Assembly: GCF_900660515.1 (NCBI RefSeq)
Contig: NZ_LR214972.1
Span: 434,001-498,000, forward strand
DNA: 64,000 nt
DNA from: Mycoplasmopsis bovirhinis
GTDB taxonomy: Bacteria; Bacillota_I; Bacilli_A; Mycoplasmatales; Metamycoplasmataceae
Direction of reading: 5' to 3'
Below, one piece after another: positions 20,073 to 30,998 of this stretch. The position numbers were made by a program, and so were the translations under genes. The notes under the pieces were generated by a model. It did no database searches. It was not told the origin of the DNA and was given only the letters and a program-made list of their open reading frames with translations. The stretch's first letter is position 1. Each line of letters starts with the position of its first letter.

Positions 20073-20124
20073 ATTAATTGGAAATGTCACATGCAAAAAC
20101 TTGCATGTGACATTTCCAATTAAT
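20073..20124. terminator. 24-bp-arm palindrome, right border and terminator of the S8 module
   Basis: It has the same arms as at 17109-17161 around loop AAAC, followed by ATATTTTTCCC on the plus strand, which suits termination after the partner gene at 20043. The decayed S8 copy C is fused to its right side within the sequence encoding AGKN. Confidence 0.75.
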
Positions 20125-20932
20125 ATTTTTCCCAGCAATTAACTCCTAAACCTGGGTTGCATGGCAAGATCAACTTTCATAGAAAAACCAGTGGTTCCTT
20201 CACCAAATTGGATTGCCATGCTTGCGGTTTCATTCAAAAGCTTTAGAATGTGTTTCAGCCGCACCAGGTTCTAATACTCCAACATTTATTTTTTTATCAA
20301 TATATTTTTTAAAATGCTTTGTTCTAGTAGTTTTATCTAATACAACAAATGAGAACAATCTATCATTTTCTCATTGACTCTCAAAATCAGTATGTCTATA
20401 TCTATTATCATTTACGCTTTTTGTCGCAATGTTTGTTTTTTGGTAACTCCCTTTTATAAAATCATCGAAGTAAACCCCAGTATTAAAATTATAAATTTTT
20501 ATATATTCAATTTTGTTTTCTTGGAAAAATTTATCTATTAATTTAAATAAATAATTATTTGCAATTTTTTATCATGAGCAATTGATAATGCACCGATATT
20601 ATCTTAAATTTAATAGGTATTTGGGTTCCCAATATTTCATCCAAGGTTTTGGTCAAGGATTAAACAAGATCAATTGAAAACGAACCAAAAACGTTAAATC
20701 TATTAACCCCGTAATTGATCTGTTGTGTTTCTAGTTCCTTTGATTTTCTTAAAATTAATGAATTAGTAATATTTACATCTTCAATTTTACTATTATTTAA
20801 TAATCCATTAGTATATAAATTTGTGTTTAACTGCACGGTAGTAAAACCAAAGTTAATTGGTAATGCAAAAACAGCTAAGTTAAATACACTATATTTTGAG
20901 ATTTTTTTAAATTTATTTTTATTAATTTTCAT
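20125..20932 (-). pseudogene. Subtilisin-like (S8) protease, copy C, N-terminal remnant
   Basis: It starts MKINKNKFKKISKYSVFNLA with a signal-like hydrophobic run and reads to FSIDLV. The frame then breaks several times: a stop at 20660, a shift into GALSIAHDKK, and a further shift into KIEYIKIYNFNTG. Homology to the intact S8 protein continues through RLFSFVVLDKTTRTKHFKKY, INVGVLEPGAAETHS (Glu at the Asp position) and ESWSCHATQV (His). A TAG stop follows, then ELIAGKN runs into the palindrome at 20124. The Asn and Ser catalytic parts are missing. It is not the missing N-terminus of copy A, since both cover residues 50-250. Confidence 0.8.
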
Positions 20933-21032
20933 ATTTATGCCCGTAAAAATAATATTTTTTTTGAATTGTTTAATTTTGGCTTTAAATCCAAATAATTATA
21001 CAAGAAAAAAGAAAAAATAAAGTCGTTGATGA

Positions 21033-21089
21033 TTAAAACCTTACAAAAAAATTAACATTGGATGTTAACTTTTTTTGTAAGGTTTTAAT
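21033..21089. terminator. Long hairpin after the YwaF-like gene
   Basis: TAAAACCTTACAAAAAAA...TAACAT pairs with ATGTTAAC...TTTTTTTGTAAGGTTTTA around a short loop. It lies about 130 bp beyond the YwaF-like stop on the minus strand. The 20933-21219 interval holds nothing else I can support. Confidence 0.6.
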
Positions 21090-21219
21090 ATGTTAATTTT
21101 TTAAATTAATCTTTGGTCATTTTGAGCTTAACTTTTGTTATAAAACTCTTTCATTATATAAAAAGAATATTCGTAAATGTCCGAATATTCTTTGTCTGCG
21201 TATTTATTGTTCTTGTTGC

Positions 21220-22212
21220 CTATTCCTCAATTCTAAAATTTAAAACTTTTTTTCAAGGAGTTTTTAGTTCATTTCAAACATCCTTAAATCTTTTACGTGT
21301 TACTTTATTAGGCATATAGTATTTATTAAATTCAAAGTCAATACTTGACATAAACATATAAAAAATATAACCAAGGATATTGACTAATACACCAGCAAGC
21401 CCAAAGATAATTGGAGAAAATGGTCATTTAGATAGTTTACCTAAAGTATTAATTCCTTTAGCACCTAAATAGAATCAATTAGATGTCCATTGGATCTGAA
21501 CTCTATTATTAGAATTCTTAATTCCTTGGAATAACACGATATTACCAATTAATACTAAAACTAACATACCAAGCATCAAGGCTGACCCTTGTACAAAATT
21601 TCTTAATTTTATTTTTGCTTTTGGACCATATACAATATGGGTAAATACTGGCATAATTAAAACAAATGAGTGAGCAAAAATAAAATCTCAAAATAGAACG
21701 TTGTCATAGCCTAAGTTAAAACCAGCATTGTTTCACTCTCTAGTTCCTTCTTTAAGATTATTATATTCTCTGTCAATTTGGGTTGCAACTGGATCTGCTC
21801 CTAAATCAGCAAATAAAAATCCAAATATCGCCCCAAAGACAGCTAAAATACTTACCATATTAATTTTAGGACCTTTTTTAAATATATATAAAAGAGGGAT
21901 TGTAAAACTAAAAAACCTACATAAATGCAATGGGAATAATTCTCATTTATAAGGATAATCGATTCCAATTAAAAAACCTAAGCGAATTAAATTATATATT
22001 GTGGTAAAAATACCAATTGCCACAAATAAATTTTCAAGTGATAGTGTTTTGAAAATAAATTTTTTGCCTTCTTGATTGAAATAGTTATATACCCTTTTGA
22101 GGTAAATGTATAAAAATAAGATTACAAATAAGCTGAGTACAAAAAATGATAAAAATAATGGCCTTGAACTGCTAAAATCTGCTATATTTCTGCGATAATG
22201 TCAAAAATTCAT
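21220..22212 (-). CDS. YwaF-like multi-pass membrane protein
   Basis: The gene encodes 330 residues from MNFWHYRRNIADFSSSRPLF, with AAGGGAA before the ATG. At least six hydrophobic segments are visible (for example LFLSFFVLSLFVILFLYIY, NLFVAIGIFTTIYNLIRLGF, MVSILAVFGAIFGFLFADLG, FWDFIFAHSFVLIMPVFTHIV, GSALMLGMLVLVLIGNIVLF and FGLAGVLVNILGYIFYMF). A conserved PLHLCRF stretch and a second-half FAHS His resemble the YwaF/TIGR02206 family, whose function is unknown. It lies between decayed S8 copy C and the second metalloprotease, transcribed with the latter's strand. It appears intact. The family assignment is from pattern memory. Confidence 0.7.
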
Positions 22213-22282
22213 ATTTCCCTTTCTTGATATTGAAAATTATCTTTTATTATACTATATAAATATATTTTAAAGTTAAATATAA

Positions 22283-24769
22283 TTATAGTTTTTTAATAAC
22301 AGTTTTGCCATCAATATTTTTTATTATAAATTTATCAAAGTTAGAAACATTATGATTTGTGTTTCTTTGGTTTGTTACGGGCCGTTGAGTTGGCAAGGTT
22401 ATTTGTGATGAATTTAGCTCATTTTCTGTAACCTTACCATCTTTATTTAGATCTGTTCAAAGGTATACTTCTGAGTTTTCTTTAACTTCTAAGAAGTCAT
22501 TGGTAATATAACTTAAATAATTATTATATCCGATATTATTTGGGTATAATCTATTGCTAATTTGTTTTTGGCGGTCCTGAGTAACTATTTTTTCTCCCTT
22601 ATCATCTTCAGAATATAAATTAGCGCCTTGATCAAAGTTTTGAAGACCAAAGAAGTTAAAACTATTAGAATATTCTAATAAACTATGTTTATATTCACCA
22701 TTGGCATCCTTTATAACTAAACCATCAACTTTATGATTTACATCAATAAAGCCAGAGAATTTAAGCCTATCTGGTCAACCTACTACACCTGCACCATATC
22801 CTGGTTGACCATCTGTTACATCTGAGCGATAAAATACTTGGCTAATAGTTTTGCCATATCCCATGGTATCTAAAAATAATTTATAAAATTCTTTTGATCG
22901 AGATCTAGTTTTTTCTGGCGCTAATTCACCTATTTCGCTTTCAGATCCTTCATTTTTAAATCTAAATTCATTTATTTCAAATACTGAATTAGGCATAATT
23001 GCAACATTATGTTTAGTTGGATTATCTAAGCCATTACCCAATTTATCAAACCAATATCTCGCAGTTAAAGAATCAAAATTATTTAAATATGTATGTGATC
23101 AATCTTCGGTATTATGACTTGGATAAAAAAACACCATTCATTGATTATTTTGATTTTGAGTATAGTATCTAAGTCCAAATCAATTAACCGTACTTTGCCT
23201 TGCATCATGCCTTTGTTCTGATTTATTAAGATCATTAATTGAAAAGTATGATTCGTAAGCATACTTAGTATATTCTCTAGGAACTAATTCAGTCATGCTA
23301 AAAGTATATTTTAACCTGTTAATACTTGTAGTATACACCCCACTAGGTGATACACTTAAAGTTTGACTTTGAGATTTATTTTTTAAATGTTCTGGTGTAT
23401 TTAATTCATTGGCCAAACGTCACATATCATTGATTGATAAGTTGTTGTACAATAAATTCTCTTTGTTCTTAATATTTAATTTATCTAAAACTTCATCACT
23501 TAGATAACCCTTTTGAGATACATCATAATTTAATAAATTATAAAAATTACTTACAAAATAAGAATTTCAAAATTGCCTTTGACCATGCGAATGACCTTGA
23601 TGACCAAAATTAGCTGCAGGATTATAATAAAGTTCAGTAGTTTTCATTTGGTTAATATCTTTTGCCTCTTGGTCTGTAACATTTAATTTATTGCCTTCAA
23701 TTAACCCTGTTTCAGCATAAGACATGGCTCAATGGTGCATATATTCATGAAAGATTGTTTGCATTAAACTACCAACCATTTCATATAATGAAAAGCCCTT
23801 ATTATTTAGGTTAGTTCCGTTAACATAAATCCTTTTTTCAAGTGGACGATATAGACCAAGAGATTGACTAGTTATTTCAGATACGTTATTAATAGTAATA
23901 GAATCTAAATCCCTTACTTCCTGACCATATGGTATTTTACGCTTAAATTCATGGGCTATTAGTAAAAGACCTTCTTTATTAAGTAAGTATAAAGGGCCAC
24001 TTTGGTTATAACCATAACTATATTCTTTAAAGATAATTCCAGTTATTTTATCTTTATATTCTAAATAAGATAAACCATTATAGGATTTTTGTTCAACTTT
24101 ATTTAGATCTTCATATAAGATATAGTTTAATTCATTTAACTCTTTTTGCTTTTCTTGCGAGTTTAAAGAAGAAAAATATCTTTCCCCTTCACTTATTGGA
24201 AGAAATTTATTTATTACTACTTTTTCTTGTTCAAGTGATTTTTCTGGTTGGGTTGTTCCTGGATCATCAACCGGTGTTTTTTCTTGTTCTTTGCTGCTAG
24301 ATGTTTGGCCACTATTATTTTGATTATTTTTATCATTGTCCGTGTCTGGATCATTTATCTCTGAATCATTGTTGCTTGGCTGCTTTTGGCTTCCAAGATT
24401 TTCACCTGGTAAATTAGTTTCATTAGTTTGAGATTGCTTAATTTCTGCTATTTTAGCAAGCAAATCATCTAATAAACTTTTTTCTGCAGTAAGTAATTGT
24501 TTAACATTGTCCTCTAATAATGAAAAAGCATTTAAAGCAACATTCACACTATTTTCATCTTCTAGGGTAATATTATCTTTATTTTTGCTTAAAATTCCTG
24601 CATAAGCGGTTTTAAAATTATTTACTGCAATTTCGGATGGATCAGGCTGTGGCTGTGGAGATGGTTGATCTGGTTTTTGCGGTTTTTCAACACTAGCACA
24701 TGATATCATTGCAAATGATGAAATTGCTACTAAATTTGTAGATATAAGTAAGAATTTACTTCGTTTCAT
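22283..24769 (-). CDS. Lipoprotein zinc metalloprotease with HExxH and an EF-hand-like loop, intact copy 2
   Basis: The gene encodes 828 residues. A lipoprotein signal ends at Cys24 (MISC-ASVEK). Next comes a Pro/Gln linker, a helical unit (about 45-105), a long Asn/Asp/Gln-rich linker (about 110-185), then the catalytic part with IFHEYMHHW (about 342-350) as zinc site. Further His-rich GHQGHSHGQRQFW could hold a third ligand or bind substrate. Near the C-terminus, DLNKDGKVTENEL has the D-x-N-x-D-G-x-x-T-x-x-E spacing of an EF-hand calcium loop. The architecture resembles the mycoplasma MYPU_1760-type metalloprotease group. It would be surface-anchored by Lgt and probably degrades host protein; the substrate is unknown. 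It follows the fusA terminator. Confidence 0.85.
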
Positions 24770-24882
24770 TTCATTATTCCTTTATTAAATTTTATATATT
24801 AATTATATAGATTAAATAGATATTAATAAAGCAATTTAAAATATTTTTCTAAGAAAACTTTATGTTGTCTAACTAATTAATA

Positions 24883-24910
24883 AAAAATATCTTGCAAAGC
24901 AAGATATTTT
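24883..24910 (-). terminator. Terminator after fusA, copy 2
   Basis: Same hairpin as at 11398-11425: AAAATATCTTGC, a 3-nt loop, GCAAGATATTTT and a T-rich tail on the minus strand. Confidence 0.75.
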
Positions 24911-24921
24911 GATTCGAAGAA

Positions 24922-27012
24922 TTAATCCTCGTCTTTAGATTGTAAGTTTCTTCTTTTAATAATTTCATCAGAAATGTTTTTAGGTGTTTTTTCGTAATGA
25001 TCAAATTGCATTTGGTAAGTTCCACGACCTGAAGTCATAGATCTAAGTTCTGTTGAATAGCCAAACATTTCAGAAAGCGGAACCTGTGCTCTAACAACAA
25101 CGGCTCCATCATTTCTTTGTTCTTGGTCATTAACAAGCCCTCTACGACGTGATAAATCACCAATTACATCTCCCATGTGATCTGAAGGAACAACAACTGA
25201 AACATCCATAATTGGTTCAAGTAATACTGTTCCAATTTGATCTTTAGCTTTAGTTAAAGCTTTAGAAGCAGCTATTTTGTAAGCCATTTCCGAAGAGTCG
25301 ACGTCGTGGTATGAACCATCAAATAAGGTAGCTTTAATATCAATCATTTGATATCCAGCTAAAATACCAGCTGCCATTTTTTCTTCAAGACCTTTTTGGA
25401 TTGATTTAATGTATTCTTTAGGGATTTTACCACCAACAATTTTATCCACAAATTCAAAACCACCATCTGGGTTAGGTTCAAATTTAAGTCATACGTGCCC
25501 GTATTGTCCTTTACCACCAGATTGTTTAATGTGTTTTCCTTCGACATCAGCTGTTTTAGTAATTGTTTCACGGTATGAAACTTGAGGAGCTCCAACTTTA
25601 GCTTGAACACCAAATTCACGTTTTAGACGGTCTACAATAATATCAAGGTGTAATTCACCCATACCAGCAATAATTGTTTGACCTGTTTCTTCATCTGTAT
25701 AAGTTCTAAAAGTTGGATCTTCAGCTGCCAGTTTTTGTAATCCTAATGAAAGTTTTTCAGTAGCAGCTTTTGATTCAGGCTCTAAAGCTTGTGAAATAAC
25801 TGGTTCTGGGAATACCATTCTTTCTAGAACAATTTTTGGTGATTTTTCATCAATTAAAGTGTCACCAGTTGTTGTGTATTTAAGACCAACAGCTGCCGCA
25901 ATATCTCCAGCACGACATTCATCAATTTCAACACGGCTGTTAGCATGCATTTGTAATACACGGCCAATACGTTCTTTTTCACCCTTAGTCGAGTTAAATA
26001 CGTAGCTTCCTTTGTTTAATACCCCGCGGTATACACGGAAGAAGGTCAATGAACCAACAAAAGGGTCATTCATAACTTTAAAAGCTAAAGCAGCAAAGTT
26101 TCCTTCATCGCTAGCTTCAACACTAACTTCATTTTCTCCTTCATGTGCTTTAATTGCAGGAATATCTAAAGGTGAAGGTAAGTAATCAACAACAGCATCA
26201 ATCATTTTCTTAACACCTTTGTTTTTAAATGAAGTTCCACAAACTACTGGGAAAAATTCTGAAGTTAAAGTTGCTTTTCTAATAGCAACTTTAAAATCTT
26301 CAACCTCAACTTCTTGTCCTTCTAAAACAAGCATCATTAATTCTTCATCAAAAGCAGCAACTGCTTCTAATAATTCTTGACGTTTGATTTCAACAATTTC
26401 TTCTAGGTCAGCAGGAATTGCTGTTGGGAATTCTTCTTCTTGAGGTTCTCCGTTATAAGTGAAAGCTTGTCTTGTAACTAAATCAATAACCCCTTTAAAG
26501 TCCGATTCAGCTCCAATAGGTCATTGAATTGCTACTGCATTTCCACCTAATCTTTGTTTTACAGATGCAACAGAAGCAGCAAAATCAGCTCCTGCTTTAT
26601 CCATTTTATTTACGTATACAATACGTGGAACTTTATAATTAGTTGCTTGTCTTCAAACTGTTTCGGTTTGAGGTTCAACACCAGATTGAGCATCTAAAAC
26701 AGCGACGGCTCCATCTAAAACACGTAATGAACGTTCAACTTCAACAGTGAAATCAACGTGTCCAGGGGTATCAATAATATTAATTCTTTTACCTTTTCAA
26801 AAAGCAGTAGTTGCTGCTGAAGTAATAGTAATACCTCTTTCTTTTTCTTGTTCCATTCAGTCCATTTGCGAAACACCATCATGTGTTTCACCAATTTTAT
26901 GGATTTTACCTGTATGGAATAAAATTCTTTCTGTTGTGGTAGTTTTACCTGCATCAATGTGGGCCATAATACCAATATTACGGTAATCTTTTAAATCGTA
27001 ATCTCTAGCCAT
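24922..27012 (-). CDS. fusA: Elongation factor G, copy 2
   Basis: The gene encodes 696 residues with the same GTPase motifs and domain IV-V signatures as copy 1. Protein differences that I see are confined mostly to the domain II/III side: [17 protein letters not shown] replaces [29 protein letters not shown] replaces [12 protein letters not shown], and RRRGLVND replaces RRRGIVND. Outside this window of change the DNA is nearly identical, which suggests patchy gene conversion. All catalytic motifs are kept, so it should be active. It is the last gene of the second rpsL-rpsG-fusA unit. Confidence 0.97.
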
Positions 27013-27038
27013 GATATCAATTAAATTTAACTAAAAGA

Positions 27039-27509
27039 CTATCATCTGAAGTGTGCAAATGCACGGTTAGCTTCAGCCATTTTATGGGTGTCTTCACGTT
27101 TTTTAATTGCTCCACCTGTTTTCTTTGATGCATCGATGATTTCATTTGCTAAACGAACATCCATTGTTTTTTCGTTTCTTAATCTTGCATATTGCACTAA
27201 TCATCTAAGTGCTAATGTTTGTTTTCTACGAGCAGTAACTTCAGTAGGTACTTGGTAGTTTGTTCCTCCAATTCTTCTAGTACGTATTTCCAATTGCGGT
27301 GTAATGTTTTCGACTGCTTCTAAAAACACTTCCATTGGTTCTCTACTTGTTTTTTCTTTAATAAGTTCAAATGCTGAATATAAAATATCTTGAGCAATTG
27401 ATTTTTTTCCGTCAAGCATAATTTGGTTAATTAATTTTGTAACTACTACTGAGTTAAAAACTGGATCTGCAAGTACTTCACGGATTGGTGCTGTTTTTTT
27501 TCTTGACAT
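27039..27509 (-). CDS. rpsG: 30S ribosomal protein S7, copy 2
   Basis: The gene encodes 156 residues, differing from copy 1 at residue 6 (Thr for Ser) as far as I can see. It has the same ribosome site and the same 26-bp gap to fusA. Either copy could supply the protein. Confidence 0.97.
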
Positions 27510-27561
27510 TTTGTCCTCCTTAATTTTATATTGAAATTAATTAATAATTATACTTAAAGTA

Positions 27562-27972
27562 TTATTTAGCTTTTTTAGTACCATATAAACTACGGCCTTG
27601 GTTACGTTTTGCAACACCAGCTGCATCTTGGGTTCCACGTACGATATGGTATCTAACCCCAGGTAAGTCTTTAACACGACCACCACGAATAAGCACAACA
27701 GAGTGCTCTTGTAAGTTGTGTCCTTCTCCTGGAATGTAAGCTGTAACTTCCATTTGGTTTGATAATCTAACACGAGCATATTTACGTAAAGCTGAGTTAG
27801 GTTTTTTAGGTGTCATTGTTGCAACACGGGTACATACACCACGCTTAAATGGTGAAGCCATTTTTTTAGCTTTTTTAATTAATGAGTTATATGTAAGCGA
27901 TAAAGCCGGTGCATTTTGTTTCTTCGTTTTAGAAACACGACCATGATTAACTAACTGATTTGTTGTTGACAT
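27562..27972 (-). CDS. rpsL: 30S ribosomal protein S12, copy 2
   Basis: The gene encodes 136 residues, identical in protein to copy 1, with the decoding-centre motifs intact. Sequence just upstream of the ATG (TTTAATTCCTTTCTATAAAATT on the plus strand) differs from copy 1 while the -10 region further up is conserved. Because streptomycin-type resistance in rpsL is usually recessive, two copies would matter for selection of resistant mutants. Confidence 0.97.
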   Translation of the reverse strand: MSTTNQLVNHGRVSKTKKQNAPALSLTYNSLIKKAKKMASPFKRGVCTRVATMTPKKPNSALRKYARVRLSNQMEVTAYIPGEGHNLQEHSVVLIRGGRVKDLPGVRYHIVRGTQDAAGVAKRNQGRSLYGTKKAK

Positions 27973-28059
27973 TTAATTCCTTTCTATAAAATTTTGATTT
28001 AATTTGTTTATTATTGTCAATGCGAATAAAAATAATTTCTAAAATAAAATTATGGATTT

Positions 28060-28070
28060 ATTATACCATA
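28060..28070 (-). promoter_or_regulatory. Extended -10 promoter of rpsL copy 2
   Basis: The minus strand reads TATGGTATAAT in the same context as copy 1. The rest of the 27973-28214 interval holds the leader and the MIP terminator. Confidence 0.65.
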
Positions 28071-28181
28071 ACAACTGATCCTAGTGTATCACAAAAAAAT
28101 TTTTTTATGCCTAAAAAATAGACCTAAAAGTTAAAAACTCCAAATAATTATTTACAAAAACTATGAAAAAATTAAATAAAC

Positions 28182-28207
28182 AAAAATATCCGCATGCGGA
28201 TATTTTT
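28182..28207 (-). terminator. Terminator after MIP
   Basis: AAAAATATCCGCATGCGGATATTTTT is a palindrome with GC-rich centre and flanking A/T-runs, 8 bp beyond the MIP stop. Confidence 0.8.
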
Positions 28208-28214
28208 GTTAATA

Positions 28215-30980
28215 TTAAGAACCTTGTTTAAATTTATAAGTTTCAGGAACATCTTTTACTGAATTAGGCATTAAATTTGTCTTAAAGTTTTCTCCATACA
28301 TAGTCTTTAATTTCTCACGGTATGAATTGCCAACTTTTTGGTCTTTTCCTCCACCGTGAATTAAATCATATTGAGGTAAATTATATGTACCAAATAAACC
28401 TTTATAATCATAACCATTTGAACGAAGTGCTACTCCAGCTGAAGTAGTTGAATGTTGGAAAACAGTAGTTAAAATACCCATAATTTCATTATTTTGGTTT
28501 CTAATTGCAGAACCACTGGCACCACCACCAACTTCAAAGTTTTTAAGTAACATTCCAATACCACTGTTAACGTATTCTTTTTTATCATCACTTGATTCTA
28601 AAAATTTATCACCTGATGATCTAGGCGCAACAAGGAAATTATCATATACTCCTGGTTTATCTTTAAATTGTCTTAGGTTAAGCATATGTGAAAGTGTGCC
28701 ACCTTTTTGAAGTTGTTTTAAAGTTTTTTCATCATTTTTATTATATTGGGTTACATCATATCAAGTTGATGAAGCATTAGTTCACATAGTATGAGTAGAT
28801 GCTAAAACAGCTTTTTGGTCTGCATCAGTATGTTCATTTAAATAAAAGTCTTCAAAACCTTGTTGACGAGCTTTAGGATATGAAACAACATATAAATTAT
28901 CATATTGTTTTGTTGCTTCTGGTGATCCAGGTTTAGCTAATAAAGGTTGGTTGATTTTATCAAAATTATTTACATAATCATATGTTGGTATTTTTAGTTT
29001 TAATTTCTCTTCTAAGTTAGCATAATTATTAGTAAAGTATTTAGCAAACTCTTGTGGGGTTTTACCATCTAAATCATTTGTAGTAAACTTACTAAAATCA
29101 ATTTCAAAGACTGCAAAGTCAATAAATTCTTCTTTGTCTTTAACGCTTTGGTCTTTAGAAATTTCATATGGGCTAGTGGTTAAAACATCACGGGCATCAA
29201 AGATACGTTTAAAGGCTGATTTATTAACGTTAATTTTGTTGAATTTTTCTTCAATAGATAACACTTTAATTGCATTAAAAATATGTTTTTCGTTTGTGCG
29301 CTTTAAAATATCCATTCTAATAGTATCAACTGTATTTTCGTTTCAACCATTAATAACGTGGTAATTAGTTGCAAAATATCATTTAGTTGGGTATTCTTCA
29401 CCTTCCTTCTTTTCATAGTCTAAAATTCAAGCTGTACCAGCATTACCAACTTTAGCTTTTGATCTTTGCTTATAGTTAACAAAGGTCTCATAGTCTCTAA
29501 CCGTTCTTTCGTTAATGTCGTTTTTAAGACGATTTAAAATATCTTGAGAGAATATGCCTTTTTTTTCTGCAGCATCATAAAGTTTTTTTCAATGTTCTTT
29601 AATAAATGGAGTATATTTTTTCTCTCACATTTCTTCTATTGCTGATTGGCTACCTGCTGTAATTTGTAATCTATTAATAATATCATTAAAAACTGCATTA
29701 ACAACTGCTGGTGTATTTTTACCATCGCTATTATTTGCCTTATCAGCATCTAAACGAGCTTTAATTTCATTTTTAGCATTTTGGTCATCTAATAAATTAA
29801 CCATACCATAAATGTCAAACTCTACCTCTCCTAATGCATTCTCAAGTGCAATTTGTACTGATTCATCATTGGTAAAAATAGGAGCTCGAAAAGTTAATAA
29901 ATATGATTGTAATGCAGCTTCGGCATAATTATCATTAATTAATTTGCGAGCAAGTCCAGTATTTCTTTGCGGACTTGGTGCAGAAGTTTTATAATGGTCA
30001 TATCAGTGGACTACGCTTCTTGGACCCCTAGTAGGCACATCTAAACCTACTACTTGTCCATTAGCATCATATTTTGGAATTATAAAACCAAATTTAGAAG
30101 CAGTATCATAATCAGGCATATTTAATTCTTTAGCTATTTTATTATAAGCAGCTTTTGCTTCTTCAGTTGTTGAAAAAGTTCTTGCTAAAGCATTGCTTTC
30201 TAATGATCGTTTAATATTTTCTAAATCATAATCATATTTTTCAGAGTTTGATTTATTAACTGCGTAATTAGTTTCACGATTTAAACGAGCACTTTTCTCA
30301 TCATCAGTTTCTAATCTTTGTCCACCATAACCATTTTCACTAGCAAACCCAGTTAATTTAAACTGCTTAGTTTGATCATTACCAAATTGCACGTATGCAA
30401 CTAAGTGAGATTTATCTTCAGATAATCTAACATTTAATAACCTAGCTCCAATTCTTGGATCTTTTGCCTCAAACCCTGAATTAGAATTTAATGCCTGTGA
30501 CATTGAAATTCGTGAAAAATCACTTACTCTTTGTGGTATTCTAAGGCCATTAGAAGCTTCTTGCTCTATTATAAAGTATAAAGTACCTAAACTTGATAAA
30601 TCATCTGTACTAATAAGCGCTGAAATTTCAGCAGCACTTAACGGAGGAAGTTTAGGATCCTGATTGTTTTGACCTTCTGAGTTTTGTTGTTTTAATTGAC
30701 TAATTTTTTTGTTAAGTAAATCAAGTAAAGTTTTTTGGCTTGTTAAAGAAGTTTTAACATCTGCAGCTAAACCTTCATAAGCAGTTAAAGCTGATGTAAC
30801 TTTTTGTTCATCAGTAACTTTTACAGTAGTTTCAGTTTTATTTAAAACATCAGCATGAGTTTGTTTGTAAGCTTCAACTGGATCATTAGAAATTGGTTTT
30901 TGTTGTGAGGTACAACTTACTGCTATAAAAGGAACTAAAAGTCCACTAATAGATAAGTTTAATAAAATTCTTTTTTTCAT
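28215..30980 (-). CDS. Mycoplasma immunoglobulin protease MIP (serine endopeptidase lipoprotein)
   Basis: The gene encodes 921 residues. The lipoprotein signal MKKRILLNLSISGLLVPFIAVSC places Cys at 23. A helical region resembling a three-helix unit follows (about 35-105), then an N-terminal domain and the trypsin-fold protease (DUF31-type). The triad is readable: His in FATNYHVINGW (about 575), Asp in FIDFAVFEIDF (about 660), Ser in VGGGASGSAIRN (about 835), with the G-x-S-G motif. In the known system MIB captures antibody light-chain regions and MIP then cuts the heavy chain, removing VH. It lies 18 bp after MIB with an AAGGAG site, as one operon. It is intact, with UGA as Trp throughout. 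Confidence 0.93.
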
Positions 30981-30998
30981 TTGTATAGTCTCCTTATT

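Larger units (their letters stand above)
22283..28117 (-). repeat. Segmental duplication, copy 2 (rpsL-rpsG-fusA-metalloprotease)
   Basis: Partner of 8796-14632. All four genes are open here. The promoter-proximal block (CATAACAACTGATCCTAGTG) and the fusA terminator are retained. The leader before rpsL (27973-28055) is largely different from copy 1. Right of it lies MIP, left of it the YwaF-like gene, so the junctions are unlike those of copy 1. Confidence 0.9.

Noticed and set aside
20125..20932. Copy C as the missing N-terminus of S8 copy A (one gene split by insertion)
   Set aside because: Both cover the region before and around the catalytic His, so they are different paralogues.
8796..28117. 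Assembly artefact as the explanation of the 13.5-kb spaced duplication
   Set aside because: Flanks, rpsL leaders and part of fusA differ and the copies carry separate mutations; still, only read mapping can close this.
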